DNA from: Crocinitomix sp. | GTDB lineage: Bacteria > Bacteroidota > Bacteroidia > Flavobacteriales_D > Crocinitomicaceae | Assembly (NCBI GenBank): GCA_013138735.1 | Contig: WTCE01000009.1 | Span: 62,001-126,000 of the forward strand | Reading direction: 5' to 3' | DNA length: 64,000 nt | Shown: positions 51,402 to 60,129 of the stretch, in pieces | How positions within the stretch are numbered: the stretch's first letter is position 1 | Layout of the letters: each line of letters begins with the position of its first letter | Notes under the pieces: model-generated | What the model saw: the letters and a program-made list of their open reading frames with translations, nothing else | Told to the model about the DNA's origin: nothing | The model's database searches: none | Made by a program: the position numbers and the translations under genes

Positions 51402-52334
51402 ATGCGTACATCATTTGGCTACTTCTTTCTCGCACTATTCTTCTTTGCATGCAATGGTGAGGAAGAAGTAGACGTTGATGTCGATCCCGTTGAAGTTCCG
51501 AAACATGTTTTTCAGAGTTTTGAATCTAAAATAAGTTACTGCATTGGTTTTGATAATGGCTTTACTATTACTCAAGTTTACAACGGCCCGAACACAACTA
51601 GTAAGTTTTTCTTAAGCGATATTGAAGAAGGATTGGTTGCTTATTTGGGTAATGGTGAATTACGTGTCGGGATATTTGAAGTGGATAGCATCCTCGAACT
51701 TTATTTGGGTGAAAATGGCGAGGTCGACGAAAGTCAAGTATCCAAAACTGACGCAAGTTATGCAATTGGATTAATTGAAGCACAAACCTTAGTAGGATCC
51801 TTGGTAGGTCGTGGAATTGACCAAGCTATGGACATTGATTTCTTGATTAAAGGAATTCAGGATGGTATGTACAATCGCCAAAACACATTAAGTTTAACTG
51901 AAATCAGAACAGAAGTTTCTAAGTATTACAGTGAAATGAACCTTGTAATGGGGCAAAGTTTCCTGACGGAAAACTTGAAGAACGAAAGTGTTTCCAGCAC
52001 TGAAAGTGGTTTACAATATGAAATCATAAAACGAGGCACTGGTATTTCACCAAACCTGACGGACACCTGCATTGTTCACTATACGGGACGCACAATTGAT
52101 GGTCGAGTATTTGAATCTACTGTGCCTTCAAGCATTCCAGCTGAATTTACACCATTAGGCGTAATTCCTGGCTGGAAAGAAGGACTATTACTAATGAAAG
52201 CAGGCGGAAGCTGGCGGTTTTTCATTCCATATGAATTAGCCTATGGCGAAACAGGCAGTGGACCAATTGAACCATTTTCGACCTTAGTTTTTGATCTTGA
52301 TTTACTCGAGGTTAAACGCTTTAACCCAGAGTGA
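51402..52334 (+). CDS. FKBP-type peptidyl-prolyl isomerase lipoprotein
   Basis: The 310-residue protein has a lipoprotein signal ending in FFFAC (Cys about residue 17). It shows two stretches like the FKBP_N region: SKISYCIGFDNGFTITQVYN (about 43-62) and DASYAIGLIEAQTLVGSLVG (about 115-134). The catalytic FKBP domain is C-terminal (VHYTGRTIDGRVFESTVPS, VIPGWKEGLLLMKAGGSWRFFIP, YELAYGETGSGPI). It likely folds outer-membrane or periplasmic proteins. The gene is probably cotranscribed with the preceding FKBP gene. Confidence 0.9.
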   Translation: MRTSFGYFFLALFFFACNGEEEVDVDVDPVEVPKHVFQSFESKISYCIGFDNGFTITQVYNGPNTTSKFFLSDIEEGLVAYLGNGELRVGIFEVDSILELYLGENGEVDESQVSKTDASYAIGLIEAQTLVGSLVGRGIDQAMDIDFLIKGIQDGMYNRQNTLSLTEIRTEVSKYYSEMNLVMGQSFLTENLKNESVSSTESGLQYEIIKRGTGISPNLTDTCIVHYTGRTIDGRVFESTVPSSIPAEFTPLGVIPGWKEGLLLMKAGGSWRFFIPYELAYGETGSGPIEPFSTLVFDLDLLEVKRFNPE

Positions 52335-52490
52335 TGTTTGACTATAAAATCCGATTTCTGCGTTATGCTTGGTTTTCAAAAGCTGCACTTTTTCTTTTAC
52401 AAAAGTAAACTCATGATTTTTGGTCTTCACAAGCCTTGAACTCAAACTTTCTAGTTCAAACATAAGACACTATTGACAGGCAATTAATAA

Positions 52491-52520
52491 ATTAAAACAC
52501 TTGATTAATTAGGTGTTTTT
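52491..52520. terminator. bidirectional AT-rich terminator hairpin
   Basis: AAAACAC at 52494-52500 pairs with GTGTTTT at 52513-52519, with flanking A/T runs extending the stem (AATTAAAACAC and GTGTTTTTTAATT). It lies between the plus-strand FKBP lipoprotein gene and the minus-strand HTTM gene. Confidence 0.65.
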
Positions 52521-52537
52521 TAATTGGAGGTTATCCT

Positions 52538-53455
52538 CTAAGTTCTTTTCTTTAAAGAAAACCGTTTTTTCAACCATTGAATATGCCGTTGATCTAGGAA
52601 TAAAAGATAGGTCAAAATCATTAAAACCCCAAAGGTGAAAATTCCCATTCCAATAGCAATGCCGACATGGAGCAAGACACCAATTGCCAAAAAAGGAATT
52701 TTAATTCGTTTAAACCACACTAAAAGAGGAAACAGTCCTTGATAAAGAAGCACGATATATGTACCAAACATTGAAATCGTTGGATTATCTGCGAAAATGG
52801 CACGCATTGCAGGACCTGAAAAAGCTTCTACTTTAGAAATGTGCATCAATGCTTCGCCATTTAACCAATAAGGATCCATAAGTTTATAAAGATCTGAAAA
52901 GAAGTAGAGCACACAAATCTGAATTAAAATCACCCAATAGAATGTATTGTTTAATACATTCTGAAACTCAGGAAATACCGTCACTCTATTTTCTACTTGT
53001 TTCCTGCTAGAATTAGAAATAAACATCAGATAGAACAAAAGAATGCTAATCAATGCCTCTCCCCCAGTAAACATTAAATAGCCTTTTATAAATAAATTGG
53101 CCGTAACAAAATACAAAAGCACGGCTGTTAAACGCGGCAAAAAATTCAATAAACCACTGACAATAAGTGCTATTTGACCATAAACGAACACATAAGCAAT
53201 CCAAGGATACCCTGAATTGATTGGGTGGTTTAAAATATTCAACAGCGCCTTACTCCCTTGCTGGTACCAAGGATATTTCGTGTTCCAACCCTGAGCACCT
53301 ACAATGCCATCATAGCTGAACAACTCATGCGATATCGGCAATAACGTTAAAGCATTAATCAGCAAGAAAACATATAGTACTTTTCTAAATAACTCTATTT
53401 TTTCTCCATATGGAAAAGGCCTCAAAAATATTTCAGGGATTCTTTTCAACATCAA
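52538..53455 (-). CDS. HTTM / vitamin K-dependent carboxylase-like membrane protein
   Basis: The 305-residue protein has six to eight membrane segments and a family-like body: FRKVLYVFLLINALTLLPISHELFSYDG, LLIQ-type helix ICVLYFFSDLYKLMDPYWLNGEAL, and ALMHISKVEAFSGPAMRAIF. The motif GEAL..YLMF also fits HTTM proteins related to gamma-glutamyl carboxylase. Bacterial members have unknown substrates. The gene starts four bases inside the end of the upstream gene, so the pair is cotranscribed. No motif proves carboxylase activity. Confidence 0.72.
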   Translation of the reverse strand: MMLKRIPEIFLRPFPYGEKIELFRKVLYVFLLINALTLLPISHELFSYDGIVGAQGWNTKYPWYQQGSKALLNILNHPINSGYPWIAYVFVYGQIALIVSGLLNFLPRLTAVLLYFVTANLFIKGYLMFTGGEALISILLFYLMFISNSSRKQVENRVTVFPEFQNVLNNTFYWVILIQICVLYFFSDLYKLMDPYWLNGEALMHISKVEAFSGPAMRAIFADNPTISMFGTYIVLLYQGLFPLLVWFKRIKIPFLAIGVLLHVGIAIGMGIFTFGVLMILTYLLFLDQRHIQWLKKRFSLKKRT

Positions 53456-54024
53456 TGAAAATTATATTGGGGCAGTTCAATTGAATTTTTTTCACCTGTA
53501 ACAACATCCTCTAAATGGAAACGAATGCGTGCAGAATCGACTACCGAATCGTATAAAGAATACGCATTTCCCCGAATAAAATTCCTGATTTTATAATAGC
53601 TTTCTCCCGCATAAAATTCAGACATCCTATGACTGGGAAAATCATCCCCAAACTCCAAACCCATCTGCTGCAAATCTGTACTTAGCCAATAATAAAGATT
53701 AGATCCAGACAAAACTAATTCACTATGATGCGAGCCTCTTAAGTAAAAGTGTTTGCCTTCAGCATCTGCAATTGGGTTGACCCATCCCGTTGAATCTTCA
53801 CCGAAAAAAAAAATAATTTCCACAGATGAGTTCACAGTTGGGCACGGCGCAAACATTCCCCACGTTTGTGTAAAAACAGGCTCAACATAAGGAGTTATTG
53901 CAGATCTTAGTTGAGGATTTGAAAGTTGAGCGGGTAAAGCATAAATAAAAATGAAGCTAAAATGAACGATTATAAATAGAAATGCTAACCAACCGATCCA
54001 TATTTTATTCTTCGCTTTATTCAA
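53452..54024 (-). CDS. DUF5819-like membrane-anchored protein
   Basis: The 190-residue protein has one N-terminal membrane segment (GWLAFLFIIVHFSFIFIYALP, about residues 11-31). A soluble domain with FTQTWGMFAPCPTVNSSVEII (about 49-69) follows, a tryptophan-phenylalanine-proline signature I associate with DUF5819. The start is TTG 54024; no ATG precedes the membrane segment. Overlap of four bases with the HTTM gene points to a two-protein membrane complex, with this protein presenting a periplasmic domain. Exact function is unknown. Confidence 0.62.
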   Translation of the reverse strand: MNKAKNKIWIGWLAFLFIIVHFSFIFIYALPAQLSNPQLRSAITPYVEPVFTQTWGMFAPCPTVNSSVEIIFFFGEDSTGWVNPIADAEGKHFYLRGSHHSELVLSGSNLYYWLSTDLQQMGLEFGDDFPSHRMSEFYAGESYYKIRNFIRGNAYSLYDSVVDSARIRFHLEDVVTGEKNSIELPQYNFH

Positions 54025-54124
54025 AAGATGTATTTATTAACTTTTATTTTGTTAAAAATAAGCATATTCAACCGTATATTTTCGGCATATTTTAAATACT
54101 TTCGAGTATAATCTGGTCTTATAA

Positions 54125-55486
54125 ATGACAGCTAATATGAAATCAATGAAAGGCATTCTATTTTTAATCCTGATTGCAGGCTCTATAACTACTGCTTACG
54201 GTCAAAAACACAAGGAATACTATGCGGATGGTACGGTAAAAGAAGCGGGGAAATATAAAAAGGACAAACCTGTTGGCAAATGGCTTTTTTATCATAAAAA
54301 CGGCGAATTACGCGGTGAAGGCAAATATAAAAACGGAGAAAAAGTAGGAACTTGGAATTATTATCATGATAGCAAGGCCATAATGGAAACAGGTAATTTT
54401 GTTAATGGCAATAAAGAGGGAGAGTGGATTTCGTATTTCGATAACTGTAAAATTTTATCGCAAGGTAACTTTGTTAATGGAGAAGAAAGTGGTGTTTGGC
54501 GTTATTATTACCGCCTTGGAATTTTGAAAAGCGAAGGACAGTTCGACGAAGGCGCTCAAGTTGGCGTTTGGTCTTATTACTATGAAAACGCACAGTTAAA
54601 AGAAACTGGAGTTTGGAAAAACAATAAGAATGAGGGTGTTTGGAAATTCTATTACGAGGATGGAACATTATGGAAAACAGGGGATTGGAAAGCTGGAATT
54701 CAAGACGGTGTATGGACTTACTATAACACTCTTGGGAATTTAGAAGAAAGAGGTGAATGGAAAAGCGGTAAACAAGAGGGATTATGGGAATATTACTATC
54801 CGTCAGGTAAGATAAAAGATGCCGGAAGATGGCTAAAGGGGAAACAGGTCGGTGAATGGACGTATTATTATGAAAACGGACTATTAGAAAAAAGAGGAAG
54901 TTGGGAAAACGAATTTAACGTTGGTGAATGGAGCTATTATTTTGAAAATGGCAAGATTGACAAAATCGGGGATCGGGCTAAGGGACATTCAATTGGAGTT
55001 TGGACTTATTACCATCAAAACGGCAATAAAAAAGAAGAGGGAGAATATGATAAGGAGGGAAAAGAAACAGGAATTTGGAAAATTTATCATGAAAATGGAA
55101 GTCTGTCACGGGAAGGCGAATGGCTTGATGGCAAACAAAATGGACGTTGGAAATACTATAACGAGGAAGGTAAATTAGTTGAAGAAGGATTTTGGGATAA
55201 TGGCATTCAGAATGGCGTTTGGCTTTATTATTACGACAGTGGGAAACTAAAAAACCAAGGGAATTGGAAAAAGGGTACCCAAACGGGTGAATGGATGTAC
55301 TATTATTTAAATGGAAAATTAATGGAGCATGGTTTCTGGAAAGCCGGTGTGCAAGATGGTAAATGGCTTTATTATCATGAAAACGGAAAGAAACAACGCG
55401 AAGGGCAATTCAGAAATGGAGACGCTTACGGTGAATGGAAAAATTATAATTTAAGTGGAAAGTACACTACTTCTATCTATTATTAG
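54125..55486 (+). CDS. exported MORN-type repeat protein (YwqK-like)
   Basis: The 453-residue protein has a signal peptide and about eighteen tandem repeats of about 23 residues, with a core of the form G-E-W-x-Y-Y-Y-E-N-G-K-L-x-x-x-G-x-W-K-x-G-K-Q. Such repeats form an extended beta-sheet stack and are annotated in Bacteroidota as YwqK or MORN-variant proteins. The start could be ATG 54125, 54137 or 54146. It is followed 6 bases later by the RelA/SpoT gene, so it may be cotranscribed. Its ligand is unknown; no toxin gene lies nearby. Confidence 0.8.
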   Translation: MTANMKSMKGILFLILIAGSITTAYGQKHKEYYADGTVKEAGKYKKDKPVGKWLFYHKNGELRGEGKYKNGEKVGTWNYYHDSKAIMETGNFVNGNKEGEWISYFDNCKILSQGNFVNGEESGVWRYYYRLGILKSEGQFDEGAQVGVWSYYYENAQLKETGVWKNNKNEGVWKFYYEDGTLWKTGDWKAGIQDGVWTYYNTLGNLEERGEWKSGKQEGLWEYYYPSGKIKDAGRWLKGKQVGEWTYYYENGLLEKRGSWENEFNVGEWSYYFENGKIDKIGDRAKGHSIGVWTYYHQNGNKKEEGEYDKEGKETGIWKIYHENGSLSREGEWLDGKQNGRWKYYNEEGKLVEEGFWDNGIQNGVWLYYYDSGKLKNQGNWKKGTQTGEWMYYYLNGKLMEHGFWKAGVQDGKWLYYHENGKKQREGQFRNGDAYGEWKNYNLSGKYTTSIYY

Positions 55487-55492
55487 AATTGA

Positions 55493-57706
55493 ATGGCTGC
55501 AAAGAATAAAGATATTGATTTAGAAAAAGAAAGGGTTGAAATCCTCAATGCCTACGCAGGACTGTTGAGAGCGAGTAAATCAATGCGAGACAAAGAGGAT
55601 ACGCGTCTCATCAGAAAAGCATTTAACGTTGCTGTTGAAGCACATAGCGATATGCGCCGAAAATCTGGCGAACCTTATATTTTTCACCCAATTGCAGTAG
55701 CGCGTATTTGTGCTGAGGAAATGGGCCTTGGTACAACTTCTATCGTTTGTGCATTATTGCATGACACGGTTGAGGACACCTATATCACCTTGCAAGATAT
55801 TGAGGATATTTTTGGATTAAAGGCCAGATCAATTATTAATGGCTTAACCAAAATCCCTGAAGTATTTGATGATAACATCTCGATACAAGCTGAGAATTTC
55901 AGAAAGCTTATCCTTACCATTTCGGATGATTTACGCGTAGCATTTATAAAAATTGCAGATCGTTTGCATAACATGCGAACCTTAGACTCTATGCGACCAG
56001 ACAAGCAATTAAAAATTGCTTCGGAAACTGAATTTTTATACGCGCCCCTCGCCCACCGACTTGGATTTAACGCAATCAAGAATGAATTTGAGGACATTAT
56101 ATTCAAATACAAAGAACCGGTAATTTATCAGCAGCTTGAGAAAAAATTAGAAAAAACAGCAGCCGTTCGTAATCGTTTTATTCGCCAATTCACCAATCCA
56201 ATTAAGGAGGCAATGGAAGCGCAAGATTATGAGTTTAGTATTAAAGCCCGAACAAAAAGTATCCCTTCTATATTCAAGAAAATCCACACTAAGAATGTAA
56301 CTTTTGATGAAATTTATGACATTTTCGCTATTCGAATTATCATAGATACACCACTTGAATCTGAAAAAGCAGAGGCTTGGAAAATTTACAGTATTGTGAC
56401 TGATTTTTACCAACCGAATCCTGATCGTTTGCGTGATTGGATTTCAATCCCTAAGGCCAACGGTTATGAGTCCTTACACACTACTGTAATGAGTCCAACA
56501 GGTAAATGGGTAGAAGTTCAAATTCGCTCAAAACGAATGGATGAAATTGCTGAAAAAGGATATGCGGCACACTGGAAATACAAAGATGACAACCCCACGG
56601 TTAGCACATTTGACCGCTGGGTTGGAGAAATACGTGATTTATTAGAAAATCCTGACACAGACGCCGAGGAATTTATTAACGAGTTTAAATTAAACTTGTT
56701 TAGTGATGAGATTTATATTTTCACTCCAAAAGGAGACTTGCGAGTACTGCCTACCAACTCTACCACACTAGATTTTGCTTTTGATATTCATACAGATATT
56801 GGTTTATCTTGTATTGGCGCCAAAGTCAATAGTAAATTAATGCCGCTAAGCCACGTGCTTAAAAGTGGTGATCAGGTAGAAATATTGCGCTCAAAAAAGC
56901 AAAAACCAAAAGAAGGTTGGCTAAAATTTGTCGCTACAGCCCGCGCTAAATCCAAAATTAAATCGGCTTTAAAGGAAGAACAAAAACTAATTTCGGCTGA
57001 CGGAAAAGAAATATTGAGGAGAAAGTTCAATCAGTTAAAAGTAAACTTTTTAGGTGAAAACGTACATATTGTCGAAAAGCATTTGGGCATATCTGGTGGC
57101 GCAATGGAACTTTATTATCAAATAGCGAAAGGCAAACTAAACCTTTCTAAATTACGAGAAATAAAAATTGAAAACAAGAATTTCGTCACTCCTAAAATAA
57201 TTCGTAAAGAACCGGATGGCGCCAACCTAGAAGAAATTATTTCTAGAATTAACACCAAGAAAGACACGATTGTCATTGGTGATGACTTTAAAGAAATTGA
57301 ATATAAGTTAGCAAACTGCTGCAACCCCATACCGGGTGATCGTGTATTTGGATTTGTAACGGTGTCTGAAGGCATAAAAATTCACCGTACCAATTGTCCA
57401 AATGCAACGCAACTAATGTCGCAATACGCATACCGCGTTTTAAAGGCCAACTGGAAAAGCGACCGCATGAGCGAAAGACTTTGCGGTTTATTAATCACGG
57501 GGATTGATGATCTTGGAATTGTAAATAACATTACCAACATTATTTCTGCACAGCATGAAGTCAATATGAAATCCATTAGCTTTGAAAGCAATGACGGCAT
57601 TTTTGAAGGGCGAATCATGCTCTACGTTTATGATACAGAGCATTTGGATCAGCTCATTTTAAAATTTGAGCAAATTGATGGTGTCAAAGCTGTTGACAGA
57701 TTTTAA
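55493..57706 (+). CDS. rsh: bifunctional (p)ppGpp synthetase/hydrolase (RelA/SpoT homolog)
   Basis: The 737-residue enzyme makes and degrades the stringent-response alarmone. The HD hydrolase domain has HSDMRRKSGEPYIFHPIAVA and ALLHDTVEDT (about residues 80-89). The synthetase domain has FDEIYDIFAIRIII (about 269-282) and the catalytic YESLHTTV. A TGS domain (IYIFTPKGDLRVLPTNSTTLDFAFDIHTD) and a C-terminal ACT domain (LGIVNNITNIISAQHEVNM) follow. The intact HD motif suggests hydrolase activity. This is a cytoplasmic regulator of rRNA, growth and metabolism. Confidence 0.95.
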   Translation: MAAKNKDIDLEKERVEILNAYAGLLRASKSMRDKEDTRLIRKAFNVAVEAHSDMRRKSGEPYIFHPIAVARICAEEMGLGTTSIVCALLHDTVEDTYITLQDIEDIFGLKARSIINGLTKIPEVFDDNISIQAENFRKLILTISDDLRVAFIKIADRLHNMRTLDSMRPDKQLKIASETEFLYAPLAHRLGFNAIKNEFEDIIFKYKEPVIYQQLEKKLEKTAAVRNRFIRQFTNPIKEAMEAQDYEFSIKARTKSIPSIFKKIHTKNVTFDEIYDIFAIRIIIDTPLESEKAEAWKIYSIVTDFYQPNPDRLRDWISIPKANGYESLHTTVMSPTGKWVEVQIRSKRMDEIAEKGYAAHWKYKDDNPTVSTFDRWVGEIRDLLENPDTDAEEFINEFKLNLFSDEIYIFTPKGDLRVLPTNSTTLDFAFDIHTDIGLSCIGAKVNSKLMPLSHVLKSGDQVEILRSKKQKPKEGWLKFVATARAKSKIKSALKEEQKLISADGKEILRRKFNQLKVNFLGENVHIVEKHLGISGGAMELYYQIAKGKLNLSKLREIKIENKNFVTPKIIRKEPDGANLEEIISRINTKKDTIVIGDDFKEIEYKLANCCNPIPGDRVFGFVTVSEGIKIHRTNCPNATQLMSQYAYRVLKANWKSDRMSERLCGLLITGIDDLGIVNNITNIISAQHEVNMKSISFESNDGIFEGRIMLYVYDTEHLDQLILKFEQIDGVKAVDRF

Positions 57707-57841
57707 ATCGTCATTAGTCAAAAAATGAATTAACAAATGGTATTTACTTCACTGCGAATTAGATATTCTCAAATTAACTCAACTAGAAAATGACACTCTA
57801 AACTTATTGAACTAAAATTAATCACTAATCAAGTCAAATTG

Positions 57842-57912
57842 CATTGATAATTGATAATTGCTCCTTGACAATTGTTCCTTGATAAATTGCCCATTGATAA
57901 TTGATATTTCAG
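57842..57912. repeat. TTGATAATTG-type minisatellite
   Basis: Five degenerate units of ATTGATAATTGATAATTG, CTTGACAATTG, CTTGATAAATTG and CATTGATAATTGATAT lie in tandem between rsh and fur. The repeat is AT-rich and has no reading frame. A related ATTGATAATTC piece appears at 11.1 kb. Confidence 0.65.
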
Positions 57913-57950
57913 TTAAAATTAGTTAACTTTAAGCTCCCTAATATGCCTAA

Positions 57951-58403
57951 ATGGAAAAAGAACAGTTACAAGAAAAGGTTAAAGATATTTTTTGCGATTT
58001 CTTAGAGCAAAAAGGTCATAGAAAAACCCCAGAACGGTTCGCTATTTTGGCGGAAATATACGCTCAAAAAGGTCATTTCGACATTGAATCACTTTATGTC
58101 AAAATGAAGAATAAAAATTATCGTGTAAGCCGTGCAACACTTTACAATACAATTGAGCTATTGCTAAGTTCTGACTTGGTGCGCAAACATCAATTTGGAA
58201 ATAACATTGCCCAATTTGAAAAATCACACGGTTTTCAACAGCATGATCATATTATTTGCACGGACACTGGAGATGTCATTGAATTTTGTGATCCACGCAT
58301 TGAAAAAATCAAAGCTACAGTTGAAGAATTATTTAATATAAAGGTACACCACCATTCATTATACTTTTACGGTGAACGGACAGATACTAAAAGTAAAAAG
58401 TAA
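57951..58403 (+). CDS. Fur family transcriptional regulator
   Basis: The 150-residue protein has the N-terminal winged helix with [26 protein letters not shown] and [21 protein letters not shown] (about residues 46-66), and a C-terminal metal/dimer domain with [20 protein letters not shown] (about 90-110) and a second His run in [11 protein letters not shown]. Regulators of this family sense iron, zinc or peroxide; the residues alone do not decide which. The second zinc-structural Cys pair typical of E. coli Fur is not seen. It is 2 bases ahead of a STAS gene. Confidence 0.88.
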   Translation: MEKEQLQEKVKDIFCDFLEQKGHRKTPERFAILAEIYAQKGHFDIESLYVKMKNKNYRVSRATLYNTIELLLSSDLVRKHQFGNNIAQFEKSHGFQQHDHIICTDTGDVIEFCDPRIEKIKATVEELFNIKVHHHSLYFYGERTDTKSKK

Positions 58404-58405
58404 CT

Positions 58406-58756
58406 ATGAGTTTAACTTTATCACAAGCAGCCCGCGAAAATTGCAGTGAAATTTTAGTTGAGGGCTCTGGTTTATCTGAAATTGATTTTGAAGAATTGCT
58501 CACTATTGTGGATTCTGAAATCGATAATTCACAAGCAAATTTGATTTTGAACCTAGAAAAGGTCAGAATCTTGAATAGTTTAGGAATAAATACCTTAATA
58601 AAAATTTTTACAAAATGTAGAAATAACGGGGGAGACATGTACATTGTTAATATCTCTGATAAAATTAATCAAGTACTTTTGCTTACTAAGTTAAATACAG
58701 TTCTTAATATTGCAAACTCAACTGCTGAGGCAGAAGAAAATTTTAATTTGATTTAA
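58406..58756 (+). CDS. STAS domain protein (anti-anti-sigma-like)
   Basis: The 116-residue single-domain protein has a STAS-like fold pattern: a central strand LILNLEKVRILNSLGINTLIKIF (about residues 46-68), with a Ser in ILNSLGI at the position used for phosphorylation in SpoIIAA/RsbV. DMYIVNISDKINQVLLLTKL follows. It could be the output of a partner-switch such as the SiaB/SiaC system at 16 kb, but no kinase is adjacent; that link is speculative. It lies 2 bases after fur and is followed by a terminator. Confidence 0.75.
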   Translation: MSLTLSQAARENCSEILVEGSGLSEIDFEELLTIVDSEIDNSQANLILNLEKVRILNSLGINTLIKIFTKCRNNGGDMYIVNISDKINQVLLLTKLNTVLNIANSTAEAEENFNLI

Positions 58757-58782
58757 AAGAAATTTCAAAATCAAAGAGACTT

Positions 58783-58827
58783 CCGTTTCAATTTGGATCC
58801 GCCAAAAGAAACGGTGTTTTTTTTTTA
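58783..58827 (+). terminator. Rho-independent terminator of fur-STAS unit
   Basis: CCGTTTC at 58783-58789 pairs with GAAACGG at 58808-58814, followed by TG and a ten-base T run. It lies 27 bases after the STAS stop and 30 bases before purA. Confidence 0.85.
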
Positions 58828-58856
58828 TTTCTTAATTAGCTAATAAAGAAAGACAA

Positions 58857-60128
58857 ATGAATAAAGTGGATGTTTTATTGGGATTACAGTGGGGCGACGA
58901 AGGCAAAGGTAAAATTGTTGATGTTGTTACTCCAGACTACGATATAATCGCAAGATTTCAAGGAGGACCAAATGCAGGTCATACCCTAATTTTTGATGAC
59001 CAAAAATATGTATTGCACACAATTCCATCTGGAATTTTCAGAGACAATACAACCAATATTATTGGAAACGGTGTAGTTATTGATCCCATCATTTTTAAGG
59101 ATGAAATTGATAAACTAGAAGCGGTTGGTATTGATGTAACCTCTAGGTTATTGATTTCCAAAAAAGCCCATCTTATTGTTCCAACGCACAAGATTTTGGA
59201 TAAATATTCTGAAGAGCAAAAAGGAAAGAATAAAATTGGTTCTACGTTAAAAGGTATTGGTCCAACATACATGGATAAAACGGGTAGAAACGGTTTGAGA
59301 ATGGGAGATTCATTAGCTCCTAATTTCAGAGAAAAATATAATGCTTTGCAAGAAAAGCATAAAACTATTTTAGGTGAGTATGATTATGCTGATTTATTAG
59401 CTGAGTTAGAAACCAAGTGGTTTGAGGCAATGGAATTCATGTCTAAATTTACATTGATTGACAGCGAACATTATATTAACAACGCACTTAATAAAGGGCA
59501 AACAGTTTTAGCAGAAGGCGCACAAGGCACCATGTTAGACGTTGATTTTGGAACTTATCCATTTGTAACATCTTCTAACACAATTACTGCTGGAACTTGC
59601 ACAGGGCTTGGTGTAGCTCCAAACAGAATTGGAGAAGTAATAGGGATATTTAAAGCCTATTGCACACGTGTTGGTAGCGGTCCATTCCCTTCTGAATTAG
59701 ACAATGAAGTTGGCGAAAGAATTCGTGAAATTGGACATGAGTACGGTGCAACTACTGGACGTGACCGAAGATGTGGATGGATTGATATTCCAGCTTTGAA
59801 ATATGCCATCATGATAAATGGTGCAACGCAACTTTCAATGATGAAAGCTGATGTACTAGATAGCTTTGACGAAATTCAAGTTTGTACCCATTATGACATT
59901 GACGGTGAAAAATTTGATTACTTCCCATACGATATCAACTCTTTAAACGTTGTTCCAGTATATGAAAGCGTAAAAGGTTGGAATCAAGATCTAACTGGAA
60001 TGCGTGACATGAAAGATGCGCCACAAGCATTTTTAGACTATATCACATATTTGGAACGAGAATTGCAAACACCTATAACAATTGTGTCTGTAGGACCAGA
60101 TAGAGAGCAAACGATTATTAGAAAATAA
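58857..60128 (+). CDS. purA: adenylosuccinate synthetase
   Basis: The 423-residue enzyme joins IMP and aspartate with GTP in AMP synthesis. Its start carries the P-loop-like LGLQWGDEGKGKIVD (about residues 8-22) and QGGPNAGHTLIF (about 34-45). Catalytic and GTP sites include STLKGIGPTYMDK (about 128-140), EGAQGTMLDVDFGTYPFVTSSN (about 220-240) and TTGRDRRCGWID. The product is the substrate of purB at 23.5 kb. It is followed after 1 base by the OstA-like gene. Confidence 0.96.
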   Translation: MNKVDVLLGLQWGDEGKGKIVDVVTPDYDIIARFQGGPNAGHTLIFDDQKYVLHTIPSGIFRDNTTNIIGNGVVIDPIIFKDEIDKLEAVGIDVTSRLLISKKAHLIVPTHKILDKYSEEQKGKNKIGSTLKGIGPTYMDKTGRNGLRMGDSLAPNFREKYNALQEKHKTILGEYDYADLLAELETKWFEAMEFMSKFTLIDSEHYINNALNKGQTVLAEGAQGTMLDVDFGTYPFVTSSNTITAGTCTGLGVAPNRIGEVIGIFKAYCTRVGSGPFPSELDNEVGERIREIGHEYGATTGRDRRCGWIDIPALKYAIMINGATQLSMMKADVLDSFDEIQVCTHYDIDGEKFDYFPYDINSLNVVPVYESVKGWNQDLTGMRDMKDAPQAFLDYITYLERELQTPITIVSVGPDREQTIIRK

Positions 60129-60129
60129 C

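Noticed and set aside
54125-55486. Toxin-antitoxin system based on the YwqK antitoxin label often given to such repeats
   Set aside because: The protein has a signal peptide and the neighbours are a membrane pair and a RelA/SpoT gene; there is no toxin candidate.
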